A DNA stretch of 64,000 bases from Pseudomonas pergaminensis (lineage in GTDB: Bacteria > Pseudomonadota > Gammaproteobacteria > Pseudomonadales > Pseudomonadaceae). Position 1 is the first letter of the stretch; every line of letters begins with the position of its first letter. The notes below the pieces were generated by a model. It did no database searches. It was not told where the DNA came from and worked only from the letters and a program-made list of their open reading frames with translations. The position numbers and the translations under genes were made by a program. This document shows positions 50,909-60,246 of the stretch, in pieces. The DNA lies in assembly GCF_024112395.2 (NCBI RefSeq), contig NZ_CP078013.2:2666001-2730000 (forward strand), written 5' to 3'.

Positions 50909-50927
50909 AAATAAGAATTGGTCGCGA
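50909..50927. promoter_or_regulatory. Weak candidate Fur box upstream of the fecI-like gene
   Basis: AAATAAGAATTGGTC just upstream of the sigma-factor start resembles the Pseudomonas Fur consensus GATAATGATTATC repeats only partly. Position and gene type support it; base match is modest. Confidence 0.3.
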
Positions 50928-50975
50928 TTAAAGCAAAGGGGGCGCGTGCGCGCAAATGATATTGAATGGCTGTTA

Positions 50976-51065
50976 TGGGGGAGCGGGCTTGCCCGCGATG
51001 GCGGCGCATCAGTCGATGAATGTATAGGGTGGCCCGCCGCTAACGCAGGCGAGCCAGCTCCCGCA
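50976..51065. repeat. REPIN between the fecI-like gene and nppD
   Basis: A left REP GGGGGAGCGGGCTTGCCCGCG and, inverted, AGGCGAGCCAGCTCCCGCA on the right, with about 30 divergent bases between. The right REP lies immediately before the end of nppD, so it could help terminate the npp transcript. Confidence 0.75.
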
Positions 51066-51072
51066 TTTTGGG

Positions 51073-52674
51073 TCAGGCGGGTACGAGGAACGCGGCCTCC
51101 AGCAGCTGACGGGTGTAGGCATGCTGCGGATCGGCGAAAATCGCCTGGGCATCGCCTTGCTCCACCACCTGCCCATGTTTGACCACCATCAACTGGTGAC
51201 TCAAGGCTTTGACCACCGCCAAGTCATGGCTGATAAACAGGTACGTCAGGTTGTACTTGGCCTGCAGGCTGCGTAGCAGTTCCACCACCTGGCGTTGCAC
51301 CGTACGGTCGAGGGCCGAGGTGGGTTCGTCGAGCAGGATCAGGCGTGGCTTGAGCACCAGTGCGCGGGCGATGGCGATGCGTTGGCGCTGGCCGCCGGAG
51401 AATTCGTGGGGGTAGCGGTGCCGGGATTCCGGGTCCAGGCCCACCTCCTTGAGTGCTGCGATAATCGCGACTTCCTGCTCGGCCGGTGTACCCATCTTGT
51501 GGATGCGCAGGCCTTCACCGACGATCTCGCTGACGCACATGCGCGGGCTCAGGCTGCCGAACGGGTCCTGGAACACCACCTGCATTTCCCGGCGCAGCGG
51601 GCGCACCTGCTGCTGGGTCAGCTTGTCCAGTTGCTGGCCTTCGAAGCGGATCCCGCCCTTGCTGGCGATCAACCGCAAAATCGCCAGGCCCAGGGTGGAT
51701 TTGCCCGAGCCGCTTTCGCCAACGATGCCCAGGGTCTGCCCCTGGGGCAGGCTGAAGTTGATACCGTCCACCGCCTTGACGTAGTCGACGGTGTTGCGCA
51801 AAAAGCCTTTTTTGATCGGGAACCACACCTTGAGGTCATCGACTTCCAAAAGCGGCGCGCCCACCGCGTTGTTGGCGGGCCCGCCACTGGGCTCGGCCGC
51901 AAGCAGTTCCTGGGTGTAGGGATGCTGGGGCGACTGGAACAGCGTCTCGCAGTCCGCCTGTTCGACGATGCAACCCTTCTGCATCACGCACACGCGGTGG
52001 GCGATGCGCCGCACCAGGTTAAGGTCATGGCTGATCAACAGCAGCGCCATGCCCAGGCGCGCCTGCAACTCCTTGAGCAATTCCAGGATCTTCAGTTGCA
52101 CCGTCACATCCAGCGCCGTGGTCGGCTCATCGGCAATCAGCAGTTCTGGCTCATTGGCCAATGCCATGGCGATCATCACCCGCTGGCGCTGGCCGCCGGA
52201 CAACTCATGGGGCAGGGCCTTGAGGCGCTTGTGCGGTTCGGGAATGCCCACCAGTTCCAGCAACTCCAGGGTGCGCTGGGTGGCGACCTTGCCGGTGAGC
52301 CCCTTGTGCAGGCCCAGCACTTCATTGATCTGCTTCTCGATGTTGTGCAGCGGGTTCAAGGAGGTCATCGGCTCCTGGAAGATCATCGCAATGCGGTTGC
52401 CGCGAATGTGGCGGATGGTTTTTTCTTTCAGCGTGAGCAGGTCCTGCCCGGCATAGTTGATGGTGCCGGAGGGGTGCCGCGCCAGCGGGTAGGGCAGCAG
52501 GCGCAGGATCGAGTGGGCCGTCACCGATTTGCCCGAGCCGCTTTCGCCCACCAGCGCGATGGTTTCGCCGCGCTTGATGTCGAAGCTGACGTTGTTCACC
52601 ACACGGTGGTGATGGTCGCCCGTGACAAACTCGACGGAGAGGTCGCGGATTTCGATCAGATTGTCCTGATTCAT
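51073..52674 (-). CDS. nppD: Peptide/nucleoside-antibiotic ABC importer, fused double ATPase (NppD/YejF)
   Basis: 533 residues holding two complete ABC domains: the first with Walker A ALVGESGSGKSVTAHS, signature LSGGQRQRVMIAMAL and Walker B LLIADEPTTALD; the second with IVGESGSGKSTLGLAI, FSGGQRQRIAIARAL and LILLDEPTSALD. This fusion is the YejF/NppD type, unlike DppD plus DppF. It sits at the end of a five-gene minus-strand operon with 0-1 base gaps. In P. aeruginosa PA14 the equivalent transporter imports peptidyl-nucleoside antibiotics; in E. coli YejABEF takes up microcin C. The start is the inner Met giving MNQDNLIE. Confidence 0.93.
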   Translation of the reverse strand: MNQDNLIEIRDLSVEFVTGDHHHRVVNNVSFDIKRGETIALVGESGSGKSVTAHSILRLLPYPLARHPSGTINYAGQDLLTLKEKTIRHIRGNRIAMIFQEPMTSLNPLHNIEKQINEVLGLHKGLTGKVATQRTLELLELVGIPEPHKRLKALPHELSGGQRQRVMIAMALANEPELLIADEPTTALDVTVQLKILELLKELQARLGMALLLISHDLNLVRRIAHRVCVMQKGCIVEQADCETLFQSPQHPYTQELLAAEPSGGPANNAVGAPLLEVDDLKVWFPIKKGFLRNTVDYVKAVDGINFSLPQGQTLGIVGESGSGKSTLGLAILRLIASKGGIRFEGQQLDKLTQQQVRPLRREMQVVFQDPFGSLSPRMCVSEIVGEGLRIHKMGTPAEQEVAIIAALKEVGLDPESRHRYPHEFSGGQRQRIAIARALVLKPRLILLDEPTSALDRTVQRQVVELLRSLQAKYNLTYLFISHDLAVVKALSHQLMVVKHGQVVEQGDAQAIFADPQHAYTRQLLEAAFLVPA

Positions 52675-52675
52675 C

Positions 52676-53695
52676 TCATTTCCTCGGGTCGAAGGCATCG
52701 CGAGCGGACTCGCCGATAAACACCAGCAAACTCAACATGATCGCCAGCACGGCAAAGGCACTCATGCCCAGCCACGGCGCTTGCAGATTGGATTTGCCTT
52801 GGGCCACCAGTTCACCCAGCGATGGCGAGCCAGCCGGCAAACCAAAGCCGAGGAAGTCCAGGGCGGTGAGGGTGCCGATGGCGCCGGTGAGGATGAACGG
52901 CATGAAGGTCATGGTCGACACCATCGCATTCGGCAAAATGTGGCGGAACATGATCGCGCCGTTCTGCATGCCCAGGGCCCTGGCGGCGCGCACGTATTCC
53001 AGGTTGCGTCCGCGCAGGAACTCGGCGCGTACCACGTCCACCAGGCTCATCCACGAAAACAGCAGCATGATCCCCAGCAGCCACCAGAAGTTGGGCTGCA
53101 CGAAACTGGCGAGAATGATCAGCAAGTACAACACCGGCAACCCGGACCATATTTCCAGGAACCGCTGCCCCGCCAGGTCGACCCAGCCGCCATAGAAGCC
53201 CTGCAAGGCCCCGGCGATCACGCCGATGATCGAGCTGAGCACTGTCAGCGTCAGGGCAAACAGCACCGACACACGGAAGCCGTAGATGACCCGCGCCAGT
53301 ACGTCGCGGCCTTGGTCGTCGGTGCCCAGCAGGTTCACGGAAGAGGGCGGCGCCGGGGCGGGCACCTTGAGGTCGTAGTTGATGCTCTGGTAGCTGAACG
53401 GGATCGGCGCCCATAAGGTCCAGGCGTCTTTGGCCTTGAGCAGTTCCTGGATATACGGGCTCTTGTAGTTGGCCTCCAGCGGGAACTCGCCGCCAAAGGT
53501 GGTCTCCGGGTAGCGCTTGAGCGCCGGGAAGTACCAGCCACCGTCGTAGTGCACCGCCAGGGGCTTGTCGTTGGCGATCAGCTCGGCGCCCAGGCTCAGC
53601 ACAAACAGGATCAGGAACAGCCACAGCGACCACCAGCCACGTTTGTTGGCCTTGAACCGTTCGAACCGGCGGCGATTGAGGGGGGATAGATTCAT
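52676..53695 (-). CDS. nppC: ABC importer permease (NppC/YejE)
   Basis: 339 residues with the long N-terminal extension and loop of YejE-type permeases (RRRFERFKANKRGWWSLWLFLILFVLSL start). Six membrane segments follow, and the ATPase-contact EAA-like loop is RAARALGMQNGAIMFRHILPNA. GGGAGC precedes the ATG. The upstream nppB stop is one base away. It forms the membrane channel with NppB. Confidence 0.92.
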   Translation of the reverse strand: MNLSPLNRRRFERFKANKRGWWSLWLFLILFVLSLGAELIANDKPLAVHYDGGWYFPALKRYPETTFGGEFPLEANYKSPYIQELLKAKDAWTLWAPIPFSYQSINYDLKVPAPAPPSSVNLLGTDDQGRDVLARVIYGFRVSVLFALTLTVLSSIIGVIAGALQGFYGGWVDLAGQRFLEIWSGLPVLYLLIILASFVQPNFWWLLGIMLLFSWMSLVDVVRAEFLRGRNLEYVRAARALGMQNGAIMFRHILPNAMVSTMTFMPFILTGAIGTLTALDFLGFGLPAGSPSLGELVAQGKSNLQAPWLGMSAFAVLAIMLSLLVFIGESARDAFDPRK

Positions 53696-53696
53696 C

Positions 53697-54773
53697 TCAA
53701 TGCTCCCGGCTGGCAAAGTCGATACGCGGATCGACCAAGGTGTAGGTGAGGTCGCCGATCAGTTTCACAATCAGCCCCAGCAGGGTGAAGATGAACAACG
53801 TGCCGAACACCACCGGGTAGTCGCGGTTGATCGCCGCTTCAAAGCTCATCAGGCCCAGGCCGTCGAGGGAAAAGATCACCTCCACCAGCAACGAACCGGT
53901 GAAGAAAATGCCGATAAACGCCGAAGGGAAGCCGGCGATTACCAGCAACATCGCATTGCGGAACACATGGCCGTACAGCACGCGGTGGTTGGTCAGGCCC
54001 TTGGCCTTGGCGGTGATCACGTACTGCTTGTTGATCTCGTCGAGAAAGCTGTTCTTGGTCAGCAGGGTCATGGTGGCAAAGTTGCCGATCACCAAGGCCG
54101 TGATGGGCAGCGCCAGGTGCCAGAAGTAATCGAGGACCTTGCCGCCCCAGCTCAGCTCGTCGAAGTTGTTCGACGTGAGCCCGCGCAGGGGGAACCAGTC
54201 CAGGTAACTGCCACCGGCAAACACCACGATCAACAGGATCGCAAACAGGAACGCCGGGATCGCGTAGCCAACGATGATCGCCGAACTGGTCCACACATCG
54301 AAATGGCTGCCGTGCCGCCTGGCCTTGGCGATCCCCAGGGGGATGGACACCAGGTACATGATCAGCGTGCTCCATAACCCGAGGGAGATGGACACCGGCA
54401 TCTTTTCCTTGATCAGGTCGATGACCTTGGCGTCACGAAAGAAGCTGTCGCCGAAATCCAGCTGGGCGTAGTTCTTGACCATGATCCACAGGCGTTCCGG
54501 CGCCGATTTGTCGAAGCCGTACATCTTCTCGATTTCTTTGATCAGCGCCGGGTCCAGGCCCTGGGCGCCTCGGTAGCTGCTGGAACCGGCCACCGACACC
54601 TCGGCACCGCCGCCGGCAATGCGGCTGGTGGCGCCTTCAAAGCCTTCGAGCTTGGCGATCATCTGTTCCACCGGGCCCCCGGGGGCGGCCTGGATGATGA
54701 CGAAGTTGATCAGCAGGATCCCGAACAGCGTGGGGATGATCAGTAACAGGCGGCGAAAGATATAGGCCAGCAT
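53697..54773 (-). CDS. nppB: ABC importer permease (NppB/YejB)
   Basis: 358 residues, opening [20 protein letters not shown] like all DppB-type permeases, with a large periplasmic loop (about 40-135) typical of YejB, and the cytoplasmic loop [22 protein letters not shown] that couples to the ATPase. GGAGG precedes the ATG; the stop of nppA2 is directly adjacent with no gap. With NppC it makes the import pore. Confidence 0.92.
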   Translation of the reverse strand: MLAYIFRRLLLIIPTLFGILLINFVIIQAAPGGPVEQMIAKLEGFEGATSRIAGGGAEVSVAGSSSYRGAQGLDPALIKEIEKMYGFDKSAPERLWIMVKNYAQLDFGDSFFRDAKVIDLIKEKMPVSISLGLWSTLIMYLVSIPLGIAKARRHGSHFDVWTSSAIIVGYAIPAFLFAILLIVVFAGGSYLDWFPLRGLTSNNFDELSWGGKVLDYFWHLALPITALVIGNFATMTLLTKNSFLDEINKQYVITAKAKGLTNHRVLYGHVFRNAMLLVIAGFPSAFIGIFFTGSLLVEVIFSLDGLGLMSFEAAINRDYPVVFGTLFIFTLLGLIVKLIGDLTYTLVDPRIDFASREH

Positions 54774-56612
54774 TTAATCGCCTCCGCTCGCCGGATCGGC
54801 GTGCGTGCTCGTGTCTAGGGGAATGGCAGGCTTGGCGTCGGGTTTGGCCCACCAGGTGGCCGTGCCGACGTCGTAGCGCGGCGGGACTTTGGGGTGGCCC
54901 AGGTGGTCCCAGTACGCGACGCGGAAGGTCTTGATGTGCCAGTTCGGGATCACGTAGTAGCCGAACTGCAACACGCGGTCCAGGGCCTTGGCATGCGCCA
55001 CCAGGCTTTTGCGCGAATCGGCGTCGATCAGCTCTTCCACCAACTGGTCGATGGCCGGGTCCTTGAGGCCCATGTAGTTGCGGCTGCCAGGTTTGTCGGC
55101 GCTGGAAGACTTCCAGAACTCCCGTTGTTCATTGCCCGGCGAGGTGGACTGCGGGAAGCTGCCCACCAGCATGTCGAAGTCCCGCGAGCGAATGCGGTTG
55201 ACGAACTGCGAGACGTCCACCCGGCGGATCACCAGGTCGATCCCCAGGTCAGCCAGGTTGCGCTTGAACGGCAGCAGGATGCGTTCGAACTCGGTCTGGG
55301 CCAGCAGGAACTCGATTTTCACCGGCTTGCCAGTGGTGTCGACCATCTTGTCGTCGACGATGCGCCAGCCGGCTTCCTGCAGCAGTTGGTAGGCTTCGCG
55401 TTGCTGGGTGCGGATCATGCCGCTGCCGTCGGTCTTGGCCGGTTCGAACGCCTGGGTGAAGACTTCGGGCGGGATCTTGTCGCGCAGGGGCTCGAGGATT
55501 TTCAGCTCATCTGGACCTGGCAGGCCGGTGGCGGCCATCTCCGAGTTTTCGAAGTAACTGCGGGTGCGGGTGTAGGCACCGTTGAACAGCTGCTTGTTGC
55601 TCCACTCGAAATCCAGCAACAGGCTGATGGCCTTGCGCACCCGCACGTCCTGGAACATCGGTTTGCGCATGTTGAACACGAAGCCCTGCATGCCGGTGGG
55701 GTTGCCGTTGGGGATTTCTTCCTTGATCAGGCGACCCTGGGCCACCGCCGGGATGTTGTAGGCGTTGGCCCAGTTCTTGGCGCTGAATTCCAGCCAGTAG
55801 TCGAACTGCCCGGCCTTCAAGGCTTCCAGGGACACGGTGCTGTCGCGGTAATAGTCGGTGATGCGGTTATCGAAGTTGTAGAAACCCTTGGCGACCGGCA
55901 GGTCCTTGGCCCAGTAGTCCTTGACCCGCTCGTAGCGGATCATGCGCCCGGCCTTGACCTCGGCGACCTTGTACGGCCCGCTGCCCAGCGGCACTTCAAG
56001 GTTGCCCTTGGCGAAGTCGCGGGTCGCCCACCAATGCTTGGGCAATACCGGCAGTTGGCCGAGGATCAGCGGCAATTCGCGGTTATTGGTGCGCTTGAAC
56101 TTGAACAGCACCTTCAGCGGGTCCTCGGCGACCACTTCGTCGACGTCGGCGTAATAGGTGCGGTAGATCGGCGAGCCTTCCTTGATCAGTTCCTGGAAGG
56201 TAAACACCACATCTTCGGCGCGGATCGGGTGGCCGTCGTGGAAGCGTGCTTCGGGGCGCAGGTAGAAGCGCACCCAGCTGTTGTCCGGGGCTTTTTCGAT
56301 CTTGCCAGCGACCAGTCCGTACTCGGTGATGGGTTCATCCAGGCTCTGCATGGCCAGGGTGTCGTAGATCAGGCCGAGGTTGTCGGCCGGTACGCCCTTG
56401 CTGATGTAGGGGTTGAGGCTGTCGAAACCACCCATGGCCGACTCTCGGAACGTGCCGCCCTTGGGCGCATCCGGGTTGACATAGTCGAAGTGCTTGAAGT
56501 CGGCGGGGTATTTCGGCGGCTCGTTGTAGAGCGTCAACGCATGTTGCGGGGCGGCTTGGGCCACGGTGCACAGCAGCAGGCCACCGAGCAGGGCAGTACG
56601 CAAAGACATCAT
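54774..56612 (-). CDS. nppA2: Periplasmic solute-binding protein (NppA2/YejA-like)
   Basis: 612 residues with a signal peptide (MMSLRTALLGGLLLCTVAQA). It belongs to family 5 peptide binders of the YejA subgroup: YPADFKHFDYVNPDAPKGGT near the start, then GAMGGFDSLNPYI-type block and LGSGPYKVAEVKAGRMIRYERV. It overlaps the upstream nppA1 by the ATGATG doublet (start at either Met). It and NppA1 share the same layout, so tandem duplication is likely. Both may feed NppBCD with different peptides or nucleoside peptides. GGAG precedes the first ATG. Confidence 0.93.
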   Translation of the reverse strand: MMSLRTALLGGLLLCTVAQAAPQHALTLYNEPPKYPADFKHFDYVNPDAPKGGTFRESAMGGFDSLNPYISKGVPADNLGLIYDTLAMQSLDEPITEYGLVAGKIEKAPDNSWVRFYLRPEARFHDGHPIRAEDVVFTFQELIKEGSPIYRTYYADVDEVVAEDPLKVLFKFKRTNNRELPLILGQLPVLPKHWWATRDFAKGNLEVPLGSGPYKVAEVKAGRMIRYERVKDYWAKDLPVAKGFYNFDNRITDYYRDSTVSLEALKAGQFDYWLEFSAKNWANAYNIPAVAQGRLIKEEIPNGNPTGMQGFVFNMRKPMFQDVRVRKAISLLLDFEWSNKQLFNGAYTRTRSYFENSEMAATGLPGPDELKILEPLRDKIPPEVFTQAFEPAKTDGSGMIRTQQREAYQLLQEAGWRIVDDKMVDTTGKPVKIEFLLAQTEFERILLPFKRNLADLGIDLVIRRVDVSQFVNRIRSRDFDMLVGSFPQSTSPGNEQREFWKSSSADKPGSRNYMGLKDPAIDQLVEELIDADSRKSLVAHAKALDRVLQFGYYVIPNWHIKTFRVAYWDHLGHPKVPPRYDVGTATWWAKPDAKPAIPLDTSTHADPASGGD

Positions 56613-58438
56613 TGGGCTTTCTCCGAAGCTTTCAGCCACCATGCGCTCAGGCCCAGGCTGTAAGGCGGCGTGGTGACAAAGGCGAACCGGTTGCGGTACG
56701 CCAAGCGATGATAGTTGAGGTACCAGTTGGGAATGCTGTAGTGCTGCCACAGCAGCACCCGGTCCAGGGCACGGCCGGCGGCCAGTTGTTCCTCGCGGGT
56801 CTTGGCAGCCAGCAGGTGTTCCAGCAGGTGATCGACAACCGGGTTGGCGATGCCTGCGAAGTTCTTGCTGCCCTTGATCGCGGCCTGGCTGGAGTGGAAA
56901 TACTGCCACTGCTCAAGGCCCGGGCTCAGGGTCTGGTTGAGGGTGATCAGGATCATGTCGAAGTCGAATTGATCCAGGCGTTGCTTGTACTGGGCGCGGT
57001 CGACGGTACGCAGGCGCGCGTCGATGCCGATGCTGATCAGGTTCTCGACGTAGGGCTGCAGGATGCGCTCCAGGTTCGGGTTGACCAGCAGAATCTCGAA
57101 CCGTAGCGGTTGGCCGTCCTTGTTGAGCAGGCGCTGGCCGGAAAGCTTCCAGCCGGCGTCGCTGAGCAGCGCCAGCGCACGGCGCAGGGTTTCGCGGGGG
57201 ATGCCACGCCCGTCGGTCTGGGGCAGGCTGAACGGCTGGGTAAACAGGTTGGCCGGCAACTGCTCGCGGTAGGGCGAGAGCATCAGCCACTCATGGCCGG
57301 TGGGCACACCGGTCGCGGCGAATTCGCTGTTGGGGTAGTAGCTCAAGGTGCGCTTGTAGGCGCTGCTGAACAGGGTGCGGTTGGTCCATTCGAAGTCGAA
57401 CATCAGCCCCAGGGCTTCACGCACCTTGGTCTGGCTGAAGGTGGGCCGCCGGGTGTTCATGAACAGGCCCTGGCTCTGGGTCGGGATCTGGTGGGCGATC
57501 TGCGCCTTGATCACGTCGCCACGGTTCACCGCGGGGAAGTTGTAGCCATTGGCCCAGTTCTTGGCCTGGTGCTCTATGTAGATATCGAACTCGCCGGCCT
57601 TGAAGGCTTCGAAGGCCACGTCGCTGTCGCGGTAGAACTCCACCTCGACCTTGTCGTAGTTATAGAAACCCTGATTGACCGGCAGGTCCTTGCCCCAGTA
57701 ATCCTTGACCCGTTCGAACACCAGTTGCCGGCCAGGCGTGACTTTGCTGATGCGGTACGGCCCGCTGCCCAGTGGCGGTTCAAAAGTGGTGGCCTTGAAA
57801 TCGCGGTTTTTCCAATAGTGTTGGGGCAATACCGGCAACTCGCCCAGGCGCAGGATCAGCAACGGGTTGCCGGCGCGCTTGAACACAAAGCGGATGCGGT
57901 GCCGGTTGAGGATATCCACCCGTGCCACTTCCTGCAGGTTGGTGCGGTACTGCGGGTGGCCTTCGGTCAGCAGGGTGCGATAGGAAAACTCCACGTCATA
58001 GGCGGTGATCGGCTTGCCATCGTGAAAGCGCGCTTCCGGGCGCAGGTTGAACACCACCCAGCTGCGGTCCTCGCTGTATTCCACCGACTGGGCGATCAAC
58101 CCATAGCTGGAGGTGGGTTCATCGCCGGAAGGCGCGTACAGGCCGGTGCCGACCATCAACGGCTCGTTCAGCTCATTGACGCCGTATTGCAGGAAGTTGG
58201 GCGTGGAAACCGGGCTGGAGCCCTTGAAGGTGTAGGGGTTGAGGGTGTCGAAGGTGCCAAAGGCCATGACCCGCAATGTCCCGCCTTTCGGCGCTGCAGG
58301 GTTTACCCAATCGAAGTGGGTGAATTTGGCCGGGTACTTGAGGCTGCCGAACTGTGCATAACCGTGGCTTTCGGTAATCGTCGCGTTCGCAGCAAAGCTC
58401 AAGGCCAGACTTATTAGTAGAAGGAGGGGACGCTTCAA
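56609..58438 (-). CDS. nppA1: Periplasmic solute-binding protein (NppA1/YejA-like)
   Basis: 609 residues with a signal peptide (MKRPLLLLISLALSFAANA) and the same family 5 landmarks as its neighbour: KFTHFDWVNPAAPKGGTLRV, LGSGPYRISKVTPGRQLVFE and the C-terminal HYSIPNWYLNYHRLAYRNR. A TTG start is used because no ATG lies near; GGAT is a weak ribosome site. It is the first gene of the npp operon, so its promoter should lie between it and the REPIN at 58.6 kb. Confidence 0.93.
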   Translation of the reverse strand: MKRPLLLLISLALSFAANATITESHGYAQFGSLKYPAKFTHFDWVNPAAPKGGTLRVMAFGTFDTLNPYTFKGSSPVSTPNFLQYGVNELNEPLMVGTGLYAPSGDEPTSSYGLIAQSVEYSEDRSWVVFNLRPEARFHDGKPITAYDVEFSYRTLLTEGHPQYRTNLQEVARVDILNRHRIRFVFKRAGNPLLILRLGELPVLPQHYWKNRDFKATTFEPPLGSGPYRISKVTPGRQLVFERVKDYWGKDLPVNQGFYNYDKVEVEFYRDSDVAFEAFKAGEFDIYIEHQAKNWANGYNFPAVNRGDVIKAQIAHQIPTQSQGLFMNTRRPTFSQTKVREALGLMFDFEWTNRTLFSSAYKRTLSYYPNSEFAATGVPTGHEWLMLSPYREQLPANLFTQPFSLPQTDGRGIPRETLRRALALLSDAGWKLSGQRLLNKDGQPLRFEILLVNPNLERILQPYVENLISIGIDARLRTVDRAQYKQRLDQFDFDMILITLNQTLSPGLEQWQYFHSSQAAIKGSKNFAGIANPVVDHLLEHLLAAKTREEQLAAGRALDRVLLWQHYSIPNWYLNYHRLAYRNRFAFVTTPPYSLGLSAWWLKASEKAQ

Positions 58439-58548
58439 GTCAGGGATCCGATCCAGGCGGCTTGGGCTTTATGATCGGTACAGTAACAGCTTGTTCCGGT
58501 TGGAAAAAGCCGGTCGGCTGACGGAGATTCCATGTGGCGCTGGCTTGC

Positions 58549-58712
58549 GTGGTGAGCGGGCTTGCTGTGGTGAGCGGGCCTGCCCCGCGCAGAGCTGCGC
58601 AGCAGCCCCGTTGGCTATACGCATTGTTCCAGACAAAATGCATTGCATGGTTTTAGGGCTGCTGCGCAGCCCAGCGCGGGGCAAGCCCGCTCACCACAAA
58701 GCCCGCTCACAC
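58549..58712. repeat. Compound REPIN with duplicated ends
   Basis: The left end carries GTGGTGAGCGGGCTTGCT and, directly after it, GTGGTGAGCGGGCCTGCCC; the right end mirrors this with GGGCAAGCCCGCTCACCACA and then AAGCCCGCTCACAC. Palindromic arms with GCAGCAGCCCC and GGGCTGCTGCGC lie inside. It occupies the space between nppA1 and mltD, where no gene is seen. Confidence 0.8.
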
Positions 58713-58732
58713 AAACAAGCTTTGTTTGTCAG

Positions 58733-60148
58733 TCAGCGTGGCCCGGAAACCACCAGCATCTGCCCCGGCTTGAGCGCCTGGCCAGTACGCGGGTTCCAGC
58801 GCTTGAGATGTTGCATCTCAACGTTGAAGCGCTTGGCGACGATGTACAGCGAGTCGCCTTTCTTGACCTTGTATTGCACCGGCTTCTTGCTGTCGGCCTT
58901 GGCCACCAGCTTGCGCGTGTCCTGCATCACCAGGGTCTGGCCGACCTTGAGGGCCTGGCCGTTGAGCTTGTTCCAGCGCTGCAGGTCATGCACATCGACC
59001 TTGTTGGCCTTGGCGATCAGCGTGAGGTTGTCGCCACTGCGCACCTTGTAGCTGCGGGTACGCCCGGCCACGCGCGCGGTCTCGACTTCGTCGAACACCT
59101 GCTTTTTAGGGCGCATCGCCAGCAATTCTTCCGGCTTCATCGTCGAAAGGGTGCTGGTGAGCAATTGCGCCTTGGAGCTTGGCACCAGCAAATGCTGAGG
59201 GCCGTCCAGGGTGGTGCGTTGCTTCAGGGCCGGGTTGAGCTGGAACAGTTCGTCTTCGTCGATTTCGGCCAGCGCGGCAACCCGGGACAGGTCCATGCTT
59301 TGCTTGACTTCAACCACTTCGAAGTACGGTGTGTTGGCAATCGGGTTGAGGTTGACGCCATAGGCCTCGGGCGCCAGCACCACCTGGGACAGCGCCAGGA
59401 ACTTGGGCACGTAGTCCTTGGTTTCCTGGGGCAGCGGCAGGTTCCAGTAGTCGGTCGGCAGGCCGAGCTTCTCGTTGCGTTCGATTGCCCGGCTCACCGT
59501 GCCTTCGCCAGCGTTGTAGGCGGCCAGGGCCAGCAGCCAGTCACCGTTGAACATGTCGTGCAGGCGGGTCAGGTAGTCGAGTGCGGCGGTGGTGGAGGCG
59601 GTGATGTCACGGCGGCCATCGTAGGCGCGGGTCTGGCGCAGGTTGAAGTAGCGCCCGGTAGAGGGAATGAATTGCCACAAGCCGACCGCATCGCTGCGCG
59701 AATAGGCCATCGGGTTGTAGGCACTTTCAATCACTGGCAGGAGTGCCAGCTCCAGGGGCATGTTGCGTTCTTCAAGGCGTTCGACGATGTAATGAATGTA
59801 GAGACTGCCGCGTTCCCCGGCATTCTCCAGAAAGGACGGGTTGCTGGCGAACCACAGGCGCTGTTGCTCGATGCGCGGGTTGACGCCTACGCCGTCCTGC
59901 AATTGAAAGCCACGTCGCATGCGCTCCCAGACGTCCTGGGGGGCCTCGGGAGTTGGCTTTTCCGACAGCCAGATGACGGGTTTCTGTTTGATCTTGGCGC
60001 TGAGGTTAGGCTTGGGTTGCACGGTGGATTGTGCGGTGAAATTGCTGGATTGGCAGCCCGCCAGTGTGGCGGACACAGCCACCGCCACAGCTTGAGCCAG
60101 GCGGGTCAATGCGTCTGAATGGTTGGATTTACGAATAGATGACGACAT
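58733..60148 (-). CDS. mltD: Membrane-bound lytic murein transglycosylase D
   Basis: About 471 residues. A lipoprotein signal with LAGC near residue 32 would anchor it in the membrane. The SLT domain has the catalytic Glu in LPVIESAYNPMAYS and the family blocks GLWQFIPSTGRYF and LALAAYNAGEGTVSRAI. Two C-terminal LysM domains are clear (RSYKVRSGDNLTLIAKAN, then YKVKKGDSLYIVAKRF). It cleaves peptidoglycan to 1,6-anhydro ends. It follows gloB by about 100 bases on the same strand, as in other Pseudomonas. Confidence 0.94.
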   Translation of the reverse strand: MSSSIRKSNHSDALTRLAQAVAVAVSATLAGCQSSNFTAQSTVQPKPNLSAKIKQKPVIWLSEKPTPEAPQDVWERMRRGFQLQDGVGVNPRIEQQRLWFASNPSFLENAGERGSLYIHYIVERLEERNMPLELALLPVIESAYNPMAYSRSDAVGLWQFIPSTGRYFNLRQTRAYDGRRDITASTTAALDYLTRLHDMFNGDWLLALAAYNAGEGTVSRAIERNEKLGLPTDYWNLPLPQETKDYVPKFLALSQVVLAPEAYGVNLNPIANTPYFEVVEVKQSMDLSRVAALAEIDEDELFQLNPALKQRTTLDGPQHLLVPSSKAQLLTSTLSTMKPEELLAMRPKKQVFDEVETARVAGRTRSYKVRSGDNLTLIAKANKVDVHDLQRWNKLNGQALKVGQTLVMQDTRKLVAKADSKKPVQYKVKKGDSLYIVAKRFNVEMQHLKRWNPRTGQALKPGQMLVVSGPR

Positions 60149-60246
60149 TGGCTGGAAGTAAGTTCCGGGCAAAAATGTCGGGCGATTCTAGAAACCCGAT
60201 TGGTTCCGGTCAACCATTCAGAAATTACGTATCAGATTGCATCCCG

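Noticed and set aside
56613..56909. N-terminal extension of nppA2 by about 100 codons
   Set aside because: It overlaps nppA1 in another frame and places the obvious signal peptide in the interior.
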